A DNA stretch of 64,000 nt. Source: Acidobacteriota bacterium. GTDB taxonomy: Bacteria > Acidobacteriota > Terriglobia > Acidiferrales > UBA7541. The notes under the pieces were generated by a model. The model worked only from the letters and a program-made list of their open reading frames with translations. It was not told where the DNA came from and searched no databases. The stretch covers positions 48,374 through 112,373 of the forward strand of contig QHZB01000183.1 in the NCBI GenBank assembly GCA_003224525.1, written 5' to 3'. The first letter of the stretch is position 1; the number at the start of each line of letters is the position of its first letter. Position numbers and translations under genes: made by a program. Shown one piece after another: positions 28,077-37,417 of the stretch.

Positions 28077-30122
28077 ATGCGTCCCTTACGCCTGCGCTTG
28101 ACTTGGGTCCTGACCCTCATCGCTTTCTTTGCTTCTTCCGCTGACACCCATGTCACCCGCGTCGAGATACTTTCCCGCGCCGACATTCAAGATGGCCGCG
28201 CCTTCGGATTGGCGGGCGCCTACGAGAGGATCATCGGCCGCGTCTACTTTGCCGTCAATCCAGAAAACATTCACAACCGGCAGATCGTGGATCTGGATAG
28301 AGCTCCGCGCAACGCCCAAGGGGAAGTCGAGTTTTCCGCAGACCTCTATCTTTTCAAACCTAAGGACATGACCAAGGGAAACAACGCCGTGCTGTTCGAA
28401 GTTTCCAACCGCGGCGGAAAAGGAATTCTGCGTCTGGTGAACGGCGGAAATACTTCCGACCCAAACAACGAATTCGGAGACGGATTTCTGTTGCGCGAAG
28501 GTTACACGATTGCCTGGCTCGGCTGGCAGTTTGATGTCGCGGACCAAGGACAAAATCTCCGTCTTTCCGCCCCGGTTGCACATGATCCAGGAGGAAAAGG
28601 AATTCGCGGCTTGGTGCGCTCCGATTTCACGCCATCCCAAAAAAGAGACGACATGCCTCTGGGACATATCCTGCTGGGCCCCGCTGGAGGAAAGAGTTAC
28701 GCCGTCGACGATCCTGCCAGCGCAAAAAACGTCCTCACCGTTCGCGACACGCCCGATGGCCCGCGGCGGGTAATCCCTCGCGGGCAGTGGAGCTTTGCCC
28801 ATTCCGTGGAAGGCCAGCTTGTGACCGACCCTCATTTCATTCATTTGGACGGTGGTTTTTTGCCGGGCAAAATATATGAGGTCGTCTATGAGGCGAAAGA
28901 CCCGGTGGTCGCAGGCGCCGGGCTTGCTGCGGTCCGCGATTTCCTCTCTTATCTTAAATACGATCCCCAGGCCACAGCTCCGGTCCGCCGGGTCTATGCG
29001 GTGGGAATTTCGCAGAGTGGCCGCTTCCTCCGCCATTTCCTCTATCAAGACTTCAACGCCGACGAACAAGGCCGCCAGGTCATGGACGGTGTCATTGCGC
29101 ATGTGGCCGGGGCCGGCCGCGGCAGTTTCAATCATCGTTTCGCGCAGCCCTCGCGTGACGCGCAACCCCTGTCCAGCATCTTCTTCCCGACGGATCTGTT
29201 TCCCTACACCGACCTCCCCGAAGCCGACCCGGAGACTGGTGAAACCGCAGGCCTTCTCGATGCTGCGAGCAGGTCGCACACGGCGCCAAAGATTTTCTTC
29301 ACCAATACTTCCTACGAATACTGGGGCCGTTCCGCTTCGCTGATTCACACTTCAGCCGACGGTTTGAAAGACTCGGCGCCCGGTGAAAATGCCCGCATCT
29401 ATTTACTCGCCGGGTTACAGCATTTTTCCGCCGCCTTTCCGCCACTGAAGGCCACGACTGGTTCGCCGGATTCCACCGCGCAACAAAGGCACAATCCGAA
29501 TCCCGTCCAATGGTTCTGGCGCGCACTGATCAACGACATGGACCAGTGGGTCAAAGACGGAACGCCACCACCGCCGAACACCTATCCGACAATTGCAGAC
29601 AGCACGCTGGTTCCGCTGAGTAAATGGACATTCCCGAGAATTCCTGGCGTGAATACACCTCATGAAATGAATTTGGCATACCATCTCGACTTCGGTTCGC
29701 AGTGGAGATCGGGAATCGTTTCCAACGAGCCTCCCAAAGTTGGAAAAACATTCTCCGTTTTGGTTCCACAAACGGATGCCGATGGTAACGACTTGGGAGG
29801 CGTGCGCTTGCCGGAATTGCAAGTACCTCTCGCTACGTACACCGGCTGGAATCTGCGGGATCCAAGCATCGGCGCTCCCGATCTGCGTCTCAGCTTCCTC
29901 GGTTCCTTTCTCCCTTTTGCTCGCAGCGCATCAGAGCGCGAAAAATCCGGCGATCCGCGGCCCTCCGTCGCCGAACGGTACCTTTCGCGCGAAGAGTATA
30001 TGGGCAAGTTTGCCGAGGCGGCCATGAAGTTGATTAAGGAACGTTTTCTGTTGCGGGAAGACTTGACGGCAGTGCTCGAACGCGGCCAGCGCGAGTGGAA
30101 TGAAATCGCCGGTCAGAAATGA
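28077..30122 (+). CDS. Secreted alpha/beta-hydrolase domain-containing protein
   Basis: ATG 28077 after CGGAGG; signal-like MRPLRLRLTWVLTLIAFFASSADT; VTRVEILSRADIQDGRAFGLAGAYERIIGRVYFAVNP...YAVGISQSGRFLRHFLYQDFNADEQGRQVMDG (GxSxS-type elbow). Confidence 0.8.
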   Translation: MRPLRLRLTWVLTLIAFFASSADTHVTRVEILSRADIQDGRAFGLAGAYERIIGRVYFAVNPENIHNRQIVDLDRAPRNAQGEVEFSADLYLFKPKDMTKGNNAVLFEVSNRGGKGILRLVNGGNTSDPNNEFGDGFLLREGYTIAWLGWQFDVADQGQNLRLSAPVAHDPGGKGIRGLVRSDFTPSQKRDDMPLGHILLGPAGGKSYAVDDPASAKNVLTVRDTPDGPRRVIPRGQWSFAHSVEGQLVTDPHFIHLDGGFLPGKIYEVVYEAKDPVVAGAGLAAVRDFLSYLKYDPQATAPVRRVYAVGISQSGRFLRHFLYQDFNADEQGRQVMDGVIAHVAGAGRGSFNHRFAQPSRDAQPLSSIFFPTDLFPYTDLPEADPETGETAGLLDAASRSHTAPKIFFTNTSYEYWGRSASLIHTSADGLKDSAPGENARIYLLAGLQHFSAAFPPLKATTGSPDSTAQQRHNPNPVQWFWRALINDMDQWVKDGTPPPPNTYPTIADSTLVPLSKWTFPRIPGVNTPHEMNLAYHLDFGSQWRSGIVSNEPPKVGKTFSVLVPQTDADGNDLGGVRLPELQVPLATYTGWNLRDPSIGAPDLRLSFLGSFLPFARSASEREKSGDPRPSVAERYLSREEYMGKFAEAAMKLIKERFLLREDLTAVLERGQREWNEIAGQK

Positions 30123-30317
30123 CTCTGGGGATGCCCAACGCAGGGAGTGCCGAGGGCAAATCTTGGAAATTGAATTGGAGTGTCACGCGTCTCTTGAATG
30201 AGGACGGAACTTTGTTTTTCCCGCGCGACTCAATTAAGATTCGAATTCGCGACTGTCGTCTATTTTATTCATAGGCCGGCGCTAGACGCAGAAATTTTCG
30301 TCGCCCGGAGTTCTAGC

Positions 30318-31226
30318 GTGATCGAAGACTTATCGCGTTACCATCACCCGGTCGGCAACCTGTTTGCCCGCTCAGGAAACTCCGTCGACTGGGACCGCTA
30401 CCGCCTGAGCGAGGAGCAGCTCGCATTTTTCCGCGAAAACGGATACTTGAAGGGCGTTCGCATTCTGAGCGACGAGCAGGTGGAAGCTCTGCGCACGGAA
30501 TTGGAACAACTGATGGATCCGGCGCACGCCGGCCGGCATTTATTCCACGAATACCATTCCAACGAATCGACGGACCCGAACCGCGTCGTTTTTCACGCCC
30601 TGGGCGCTTGGCGCGTTCTGCCCGGCTTTCACGATCTGCTTTGGAACCCCGCGTTCCTAGCGCCGGCATTCCAGTTGTTGGACGGTCCGGTGCGCTTCTG
30701 GCACGACCAGCTTTTCTGCAAACCGGCACGGCATGGCGGCGTGGTGGCCTGGCACCAGGACTATTCCTACTGGACAAGAACCACGCCTTTGGCCCATCTC
30801 ACCTGCTGGATTGGCTTGGACGATTCAACCCGGGAAAACGGTTGCTTGAACTACATTCCAGGAAGCCACAAATGGCCCGACTTGCCCAAACCGGTTTTGA
30901 CCGGGGAAATGGATGGCCTCCGCGACACTCTGCCCGAAGAGCTGAAAGATAAATTCGAGCCTGTTGCCATTGAGTTGAAAAAGGGTGAAAGCTCGTTTCA
31001 CCATGCCCGAACGATGCACGGTTCGCGCGCGAACGATACGCCCGCGCCGCGCCGCGCCACCGTTATTAATGTCTTTCGTGATGGCGTCATGTCCGATTCT
31101 AATGAACCACTTCTCGCGGGCGTTCCCGTAATTCCTCGCGGGGACCGGATGGGCGGGCAGTTCTTTCCCCTGTTGTTCGATCGCCAGCGAGTGCCACCAT
31201 CTACGGGAGAAAGGCAAGTAGCATAG
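30318..31226 (+). CDS. Phytanoyl-CoA dioxygenase (PhyH) family protein
   Basis: [47 protein letters not shown] (HxD iron ligands), [15 protein letters not shown] (distal His). Start GTG 30318 tentative. Confidence 0.88.
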   Translation: MIEDLSRYHHPVGNLFARSGNSVDWDRYRLSEEQLAFFRENGYLKGVRILSDEQVEALRTELEQLMDPAHAGRHLFHEYHSNESTDPNRVVFHALGAWRVLPGFHDLLWNPAFLAPAFQLLDGPVRFWHDQLFCKPARHGGVVAWHQDYSYWTRTTPLAHLTCWIGLDDSTRENGCLNYIPGSHKWPDLPKPVLTGEMDGLRDTLPEELKDKFEPVAIELKKGESSFHHARTMHGSRANDTPAPRRATVINVFRDGVMSDSNEPLLAGVPVIPRGDRMGGQFFPLLFDRQRVPPSTGERQVA

Positions 31227-31242
31227 CCGTGAATCAGCCGGG

Positions 31243-32625
31243 TTATGGCTCGAACAAGAATTTGACAGTGACGGTAACGTGGGCGGCGACGGGCTTGCCC
31301 CTTTGCGTGGCGGGTTCGTATTGGTATTGCTTGAGGGCGTCCATGGCGGCGTTTTGCAAGGAAGGCGGCCCCGTGAGCACCTTCATCATTTTGACGTGTC
31401 CCGAAGCGTCCACGACGGCGTCCAGCGTCATGTTGCCCGTGGCAAAGTCTCGCAGCGCTTCCGGCGAAGCGATCGCACGGACCGACTTGATCAGTTTTGG
31501 CGGGACGATAGTTGCTTCCTGTGAAGAAGGCGCTGCCGAATCCGGAGAGGCTGCGCTCGATGGACGCGACACGTTGCGCTTCCCGGCGGAGGCGGCAGCC
31601 ACGGATTTTTTCTGCACCACCGCCGCATCTACGGCCGCGTCCCGGGGCGGAGGCGGCTCGGGCGCCGCGAGTGAGGAAGGCCCCGCCCCTCTCGCAGGCG
31701 CAGGTTGCACGGCGTGCCGCGAAGCTGCGCTCAGCGGAGGCCTAGCAGCGACGCTGGCCAGTGTTGTCGTGCCGGAATTAGACGGGGTCGTCTGAATCAC
31801 GGAGCTCACCGTAGGACCTGGGTGGGCGGCAATGCTGGAGGAGGCCGCGGCGGCAGAAATTCTCTTCGGCTGCGGCAGCCGGGGAAGCCAATGCAGGTAC
31901 CGTGCCGCGCTTCCCGCAGCGAGCAATAAACCAGCAGCAACAAGTCCGATCCGCAGCACTCCCGATCGGCCGCTGGTGGCAGCTTTATGTTTGGATTCCG
32001 AAAGAGCATCGTGAGCCACCGCGGGCGCGGATGAATTCTCTGCCCCGGTCTGCGTTTGCAGCGATCTCAGTTGCTCGCGCAGCGCCTCGACCTGCTGCTT
32101 CAACGCCGTCACTTCGTATGCGCTGGGAACCCGTGCCGGCACGTTGGGTTCGCCAGCGATGGCTTCCGCTGCTCGCACCAGCTCGGCCGCTTCTTTTTGC
32201 TGGGCGTTTGCCGGGGAGAGTTCCGCCATTTCGGGAAACTCGATGCCCCAGAATCCGGGCGCGGGCTCGCTGAATTCCACTTCGACGTAACAACTCGTCG
32301 GCCGGAAGTCGCGCTTGCGCATCACCTGCGCCACGACTTCGCGCCTGGTTCCCATGTTGGTAAGAAACAGCAACTGCCCGACGGCCACTGCGGCGGAGAG
32401 CCGAATCACTCCGCCACTCTCAAAGGCCAGAACAGTGCTCGCCTCTTCGGTGAACAGCTTCCGCTGGCCGCCACTTTCTCCTGGCCGCGCGCCGGTCGCG
32501 AGCACCGGCACTTCGTGAGCTACCGGATTCTTCATTGGAGAGTTCTGAGCGCTTGCCCTGGGCGTTGTCGAAGGGCTCGCCGGCGGCGAGGCAGTCGGAT
32601 GACGGGTGTGAATTGCGGTGGCCAA
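31243..32625 (-). CDS. PilZ-like N-terminal domain fused to TonB C-terminal domain (energy transducer-like)
   Basis: N-term FESGGVIRLSAAVAVGQLLFLTNMGTRREVVAQVMRKRDFRPTSCYVEVEFSEPAPGFWGIEFPE; TM RIGLVAAGLLLAAGSAARYL; C-term LDAVVDASGHVKMMKVLTGPPSLQNAAMDALKQYQYEPATQRGKPVAAHVTVTVKFLFEP. Confidence 0.82.
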   Translation of the reverse strand: MATAIHTRHPTASPPASPSTTPRASAQNSPMKNPVAHEVPVLATGARPGESGGQRKLFTEEASTVLAFESGGVIRLSAAVAVGQLLFLTNMGTRREVVAQVMRKRDFRPTSCYVEVEFSEPAPGFWGIEFPEMAELSPANAQQKEAAELVRAAEAIAGEPNVPARVPSAYEVTALKQQVEALREQLRSLQTQTGAENSSAPAVAHDALSESKHKAATSGRSGVLRIGLVAAGLLLAAGSAARYLHWLPRLPQPKRISAAAASSSIAAHPGPTVSSVIQTTPSNSGTTTLASVAARPPLSAASRHAVQPAPARGAGPSSLAAPEPPPPRDAAVDAAVVQKKSVAAASAGKRNVSRPSSAASPDSAAPSSQEATIVPPKLIKSVRAIASPEALRDFATGNMTLDAVVDASGHVKMMKVLTGPPSLQNAAMDALKQYQYEPATQRGKPVAAHVTVTVKFLFEP

Positions 32626-33117
32626 AATAGGATTGTCCCTCGTGTGCCTGGACGACGCATCCCCAGAAAAAGCTCAGGCTGCGAAGAGCCGTCCACGCGA
32701 CAGCCCGGACATTCCTCTATTTTCGCAGCAAGTGAGCCCGCCGGCCATAGTACAAACGTACAGTAAAGTGCAAGCTGACCCAAAGGACAGCGCGTTCGAA
32801 CGACATCGGCAGGACGGCGCTTCAGACGCCGAGATCGAGATGTAGATAGTTGCCGTGTGTTGTGAGCTTTTGCCCGTGAAGATGCCGCGTGTGGAGAAAA
32901 AGAATAACACACATGCCGCGCTGGTCATGCATTCGATTGTTACCGACGCCATTGTTGACGAGCGGTAGCTAGAGGCGAGTCCCGCAGATAACGGTGAATA
33001 GCCGAGTTGTCCTTCGGGTAGGCAGAAAAATGCTTAACACCGAGTTGACGGAGAACACAGAGGGCACAGCGTGGAAAAACAACGAAAAGCTCCTTAAGTT
33101 ATTTGCGGGAGGCGAAG

Positions 33118-34182
33118 CTAGTGGGTTGGTCCGAGGATGAGTTTCTGGACGCGCCAGTTCAAAACTTCGGCGACGTAGAGGTCGTTTTCGGAGGGGCAGG
33201 CGATTTCGTGAACCCAGCCGAATTGGCCGAGTTGCTTGCCGGATTTGCCGAAGACGCCGAGAACTTTTCCGTCGAGAGAGAGTTTGTAGATGCGGCCGGG
33301 GAAACCATCGGAGCTGTAGAGGACTTGGTTGGGCGGGGGCGTGATGCAAATGGCCCAAGGAGCTCCGGGGGCCATGGTGCCTGTGGTCGCGATAGGCTTG
33401 TTGCCGATGGCGGGGCGGGCGTTGGGATCGACGGGAACATCGATGGTGAATTGGCGAAGGAATTTTCCATCGGTGTCGAAGACCTGGATGCGGCGGTTGC
33501 CGCGATCGGCGACGTAAATGTTGTCGTGCGCATCGACGGCGATACTGTGCGGGGTGTTGAACTGGCCGGGCTGGTCGCCTGGTTCGCCCCAGGACTTGAG
33601 CCAGTTCCCGTCCTTGTCGATTTTGGCGATGCGCGAATTGACGTAGCCGTCGCTGATGTAGGCATTGCCTGCTGTGTCCCACGCGACGTCGGTAACTTGG
33701 CGGAACATGCCATCGACGGGAGGCAGCGGCGGCTTGACGTGTTTGAGCGGCTCGGTGCCTTCGTCCGAGGCTTCCTGCTTGCGGCCGAAGACCATGACGA
33801 CGCGGCCTTCGGGATTGAATTTGATGACCATGTCGGAGCCTTTGTCAGTTACCCAAATGTTGTCGTCCTTGTCGACCTTAACGGTATGGGCGAAGGACCA
33901 GGCGTAGAGATGCTGGCCGATCTCGCGGAGAAATTTTCCGTCGGGGGTGAATTCGAGGAGTTGCGCGGCCGCGCCGCCGTAGGCGGGACCGCTGCTGTTG
34001 CCACGCGTGAAAACGAAGATGTGGCCTTTGGAATTCACGGCGACGCCGGTGGCTTCACCGAGATGGAGGTCGGGCGGAAGTTTCAGGAAGTCGGGGACGG
34101 AGTGGAAACGGATTTCGGCCGTTTGTTGGGCGAAAGCAGGGATGGCGACAAACAGGGCTGCAAATAGGATGGAGCGTTTCAT
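33118..34182 (-). CDS. Secreted NHL-repeat beta-propeller protein (peptidylglycine alpha-amidating lyase-like)
   Basis: Start MKRSILFAALFVAIPAFAQQ; repeats GATGVAVNSKGHIFVFTRG, TVKVDKDDNIWVTDKGSDMVIKF, PHSIAVDAHDNIYVADRGNRRIQVFDTDGKF. Confidence 0.85.
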   Translation of the reverse strand: MKRSILFAALFVAIPAFAQQTAEIRFHSVPDFLKLPPDLHLGEATGVAVNSKGHIFVFTRGNSSGPAYGGAAAQLLEFTPDGKFLREIGQHLYAWSFAHTVKVDKDDNIWVTDKGSDMVIKFNPEGRVVMVFGRKQEASDEGTEPLKHVKPPLPPVDGMFRQVTDVAWDTAGNAYISDGYVNSRIAKIDKDGNWLKSWGEPGDQPGQFNTPHSIAVDAHDNIYVADRGNRRIQVFDTDGKFLRQFTIDVPVDPNARPAIGNKPIATTGTMAPGAPWAICITPPPNQVLYSSDGFPGRIYKLSLDGKVLGVFGKSGKQLGQFGWVHEIACPSENDLYVAEVLNWRVQKLILGPTH

Positions 34183-34240
34183 GGAATTCAACCTCGTGAT
34201 TTTGTTCGTTCGCACCCGCATCATACGCGCGTTTGAGAAA

Positions 34241-34633
34241 TCAGTCGCCTGCTAGAAATTTGTATTGGGCTTCGGTGAGGGGAACGACGGAGAGGCGGCC
34301 GATTCGAACGAGTGGGGAATCTTTGAAGAGTTTGTTGGATTTGATTTGCTCCAGTGTGATGAGCTTGGCGAGCGGTTTTCCGGCTTTGATCTTGACGGCA
34401 GGATTTTTGGGATCGCAGACGTCCACGGATACGACGGTGGCAGTGCCGACGGCACTCTTGTGGTCGCCGGTTTCGTAGATGATCAGCTTGTCGCCGGGCA
34501 TCATCCCGCGAAGATTCTTCACCGCGACAGGATTCGAAACGCCGTCCCACACCGTGACCTTGTCGCGCTGGAGATCGGCGAAGGAGTATTCGGAAGGTTC
34601 GGTTTTGAGCAGATAGTCTGAAGACATCGGCAC
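34241..34633 (-). CDS. EVE domain-containing protein
   Basis: YLLKTEPSEYSFADLQRDKVTVWDGVSNPVAVKNLRGMMPGDKLIIYETGDHKSAVGTATVVS. Confidence 0.9.
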   Translation of the reverse strand: MPMSSDYLLKTEPSEYSFADLQRDKVTVWDGVSNPVAVKNLRGMMPGDKLIIYETGDHKSAVGTATVVSVDVCDPKNPAVKIKAGKPLAKLITLEQIKSNKLFKDSPLVRIGRLSVVPLTEAQYKFLAGD

Positions 34634-34681
34634 TCACCCCCGTGGTTTGATGTTCCTTATACTACATGGCGAGCGACCAGG

Positions 34682-35272
34682 TTACTTCTTCTTTGCGGAA
34701 ATGAGCCGGGGTAGAGTTTGCCGATTCCGCGAATGATCGATGAGTACGGAAAGCCGCTTGAGTTTTGTTTCTTCCTTTTTTGCGCTGACGACCCAATAAG
34801 TTGTCAGCCTTTGGTACCAGGGAGCTTGATAGCGGAAGAATTCCCAAGCGGCCCTGTTTGCGCGAAACTGCCTCTCCTGTTCACGAGTGAAGCGAGCGCT
34901 CTTCCGTTGTTCGTAAGAGTAGATGCCAGACTTTTTTGCGCTTCGAGCGGCGAAGGCCTTGAGGCCGTAGGGATGCATCAGCCCCTTCTTTGTGAGCTCT
35001 CGAACAAATTTGATGTTGATGGAACTCCAAGTGCTCGTGGGCTTGCGGGGAGTGAAGCGAATTGTGTAGCTGGTTTCGTCGATGCTCTTTCGAACGCCGT
35101 CGATCCAGCCAAAACACAGTGCAACTTGTACGGACTCGGGCCAGGTGATGCTGGGCTTCCCGGAACCTTTCTTGTGAAAGCCGACGAATAGTTCTTGGAA
35201 TTTGTGGTGGTGAACTTCGAACCAGGCGCGGAAGTCGGATGGCGTTGGAAAGAATGTTGGCTTCGGGGGCAT
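34682..35272 (-). CDS. YdeI/OmpD-associated-family protein
   Basis: FFPTPSDFRAWFEVHHHKFQELFVGFHKKGSGKPSITWPESVQVALCFGWIDGVRKSIDETSYTIRFTPRKPTSTWSSINIKFVRELTKKGLMHP. Confidence 0.85.
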   Translation of the reverse strand: MPPKPTFFPTPSDFRAWFEVHHHKFQELFVGFHKKGSGKPSITWPESVQVALCFGWIDGVRKSIDETSYTIRFTPRKPTSTWSSINIKFVRELTKKGLMHPYGLKAFAARSAKKSGIYSYEQRKSARFTREQERQFRANRAAWEFFRYQAPWYQRLTTYWVVSAKKEETKLKRLSVLIDHSRNRQTLPRLISAKKK

Positions 35273-35288
35273 GAGGTCTAACTAAATT

Positions 35289-35604
35289 CAGCAGACAATT
35301 CTTCGGCTTTCTTCGTTTCGCCGCGTCATTCCTATGTTACTGGCCGCGCTCGCATCTCCGCGCCGGTATGCCCGCTTATACCAATAGAGAGAACTCGAGG
35401 TGAGTTTCGCCGAATTCCCTTGCCGTCGCAGTAGTAATTTCCAACATTCAGTTGGCAGCTTGTATCTCCAGCCTTGCCAGCGGCCAAGAATAGTCTAAAA
35501 GCGGGCTTTAGTTTGCCTCTCTCCTCCAACTCATCAGCGGTCGTGAATAGGTCGTCGGTCTTCGATTTTCGAGATTGCTTGGACGTACTTCTGATTCTTG
35601 CCAC
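35289..35604 (-). pseudogene. Sel1-repeat protein remnant with an internal frameshift
   Basis: ORF MARIRSTSKQSRKSKTDDLFTTADELEERGKLKPAFRLFLAAGKAGDTSCQLNVGNYYCDGKGIRRNSPRVL continues in another frame as LYWYKRAYRRGDASAASNIG..., a Sel1-like signature, across a CTCTCT run. Confidence 0.65.
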
Positions 35605-35703
35605 GAGGTTTCACCAGGTTATTCTACAGAATACGCTGCAACTCCAGCGAACCGCCAACGACAAATCCTAACCCAGTTCTGAACTTACTCCCAGCGAACT
35701 CGG

Positions 35704-37056
35704 CTATGCGATTAGTTCGCCGACGGCGGAGGCGAAGATTTTGGTGTGGGCGTCGATGTCGGCTTCGGTGGTGGCGGGCGACATGAGGGCCATGTTGTGG
35801 AACGGAGTGAGGAGGACGCCGCGGTTGAGGGCGTAGAGGTGCAGGAAGCGTTCAAGTTCGAAATCGGCGGCAGCGGCGGATTCGCCGCCGTTGCGCGGAG
35901 GTTTCGAAGCGAAGGTGTATTCGGCGCGGGCGCCGAGGCGGATGACGTTCCAAGGAAGATTGGTGGCCCGGAGATTTTCGGCGACGCCGTCAGTGAAGCG
36001 CTTGGCGAGCGGGACCATGCGTTCGAATGCGGCGGGCGTGAGGACGTGCTCGAGTGTGACGCGCATGGCGGCTAGCGAGAGGGCGCTCCCTGCTAAAGTT
36101 CCACCGATGCCGCCGACGTCGCAGTCTTCGAGATGAATGCGGGCGTTGATACGCTGGGCGACTTCCTCGGAACAGCCGTAGGTCGCGCCGGGGATGCCGC
36201 TGCCGATGGCTTTGCCGAAGACGAGCATGTCGGGATCGAGTTTCCATTCGGCGGTGCCGCCGCCCGGGCCGGCGCAAATGGTGTGAGTTTCGTCGGCGAT
36301 AAGGAGCGAGCCGTAGCGGCGCGCGAGTTCGCGTGCGGATTTCCAGTAACCGTTGTCCGGAAGAATGATGCCGACGTTGGTCATCGCGGGCTCGGCGAGA
36401 ATGCAGGCGACGTCGTGATGCTTGAGCGCGGCTTCGAACGCGTTGAGATCGTTGAATTCGACAACGCGGGTGGTTTCGGCGGGATTGACGGGCGGGCCGA
36501 TATTGCCGCGACGCGGGCCGACCACGCCATATTCGAGCCTGGCAAAAGATTCATCCACGCTGCCGTGGTAGCAGTAGTGGAAGACGAGGATTTTCGAACG
36601 CTGCGTGATTTCGCGGGCGATTCGAATGGAGAAGCGGTTGGCGTCGGTGGCGGTGAGCGTGAATTGCCAGTAGGGGAGACGGAAGCGGCGCTGGAGATCT
36701 TCACCGATCCAGAGGGCGTCTTCGGTGGGGAGCATGAAGGTGATGCCTTCTTTGACGCGGCGCGCGACGGTTTCGGCGACGATTTCGGGTGAATGGCCCG
36801 TCATGGCTGCAGTGTCGCCGAGGCAAAGGTCAATGTATTCGCGGCCATCCACGTCGGTAAAATGCGCGCCTTTGGCGGACTTGACGAAGATGGGGAAAGC
36901 GCCAGCCCATTTTTTCATCCAGTTCATGGGGACGCCGCCGAGGAGAGAGGATTGGGCGCGACTGTAGAGAGCAGCTGATTTGGGATGATCGGCGAGGAAG
37001 CGGGATTCTTCACGTTGTTGGAGCGATTTCAGTTTATTGCGGTCGATGGTGGTCAT
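35704..37056 (-). CDS. Class III aminotransferase, glutamate-1-semialdehyde aminomutase-like
   Basis: FPIFVKSAKGAHFTDVDGREYIDLCLGDTAAMTGHSPE; LLIADETHTICAGPGGGTAEWKLDPDMLVFGKAIGSGIPGATYG. Confidence 0.88.
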   Translation of the reverse strand: MTTIDRNKLKSLQQREESRFLADHPKSAALYSRAQSSLLGGVPMNWMKKWAGAFPIFVKSAKGAHFTDVDGREYIDLCLGDTAAMTGHSPEIVAETVARRVKEGITFMLPTEDALWIGEDLQRRFRLPYWQFTLTATDANRFSIRIAREITQRSKILVFHYCYHGSVDESFARLEYGVVGPRRGNIGPPVNPAETTRVVEFNDLNAFEAALKHHDVACILAEPAMTNVGIILPDNGYWKSARELARRYGSLLIADETHTICAGPGGGTAEWKLDPDMLVFGKAIGSGIPGATYGCSEEVAQRINARIHLEDCDVGGIGGTLAGSALSLAAMRVTLEHVLTPAAFERMVPLAKRFTDGVAENLRATNLPWNVIRLGARAEYTFASKPPRNGGESAAAADFELERFLHLYALNRGVLLTPFHNMALMSPATTEADIDAHTKIFASAVGELIA

Positions 37057-37098
37057 AAATGCAGTTCGCGATATCCAAGAACATGTCAGAGTAAATTA

Positions 37099-37407
37099 CT
37101 AAATAACTGAAAAGCTTTTCAGTCCTTTGGGATAAATGGGCTTGTAATCGTCTTCTTCAAAGTCTCGATAGCCAGCCTTCAATTCCCCCATGTTTTTGCC
37201 AACAGCAAGAAGAGTCTTGATTTTTTCGAATGCAGATTTGGGATTGTCGGTATGAATAAACATATTCATTTCGCCGGACCCAAAGTCGTGGCCATCCACG
37301 ATATCAATATCTCCCAATCCATCTCTAATCGCTTCCTCAAGCGATAGCAAGCGATCATAATCGGCAGTCGAGACAACGGGCCACTGCAGTACGAGCTGAT
37401 ATTTCAT
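37099..37407 (-). CDS. Small hypothetical protein (102 aa), AT-richer than neighbours
   Basis: MKYQLVLQWPVVSTADYDRLLSLEEAIRDGLGDIDIVDGHDFGSGEMNMFIHTDNPKSAFEKIKTLL...; coherent ORF between two metabolic genes; visibly lower GC. Confidence 0.75.
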   Translation of the reverse strand: MKYQLVLQWPVVSTADYDRLLSLEEAIRDGLGDIDIVDGHDFGSGEMNMFIHTDNPKSAFEKIKTLLAVGKNMGELKAGYRDFEEDDYKPIYPKGLKSFSVI

Positions 37408-37417
37408 ATAGGAGACT

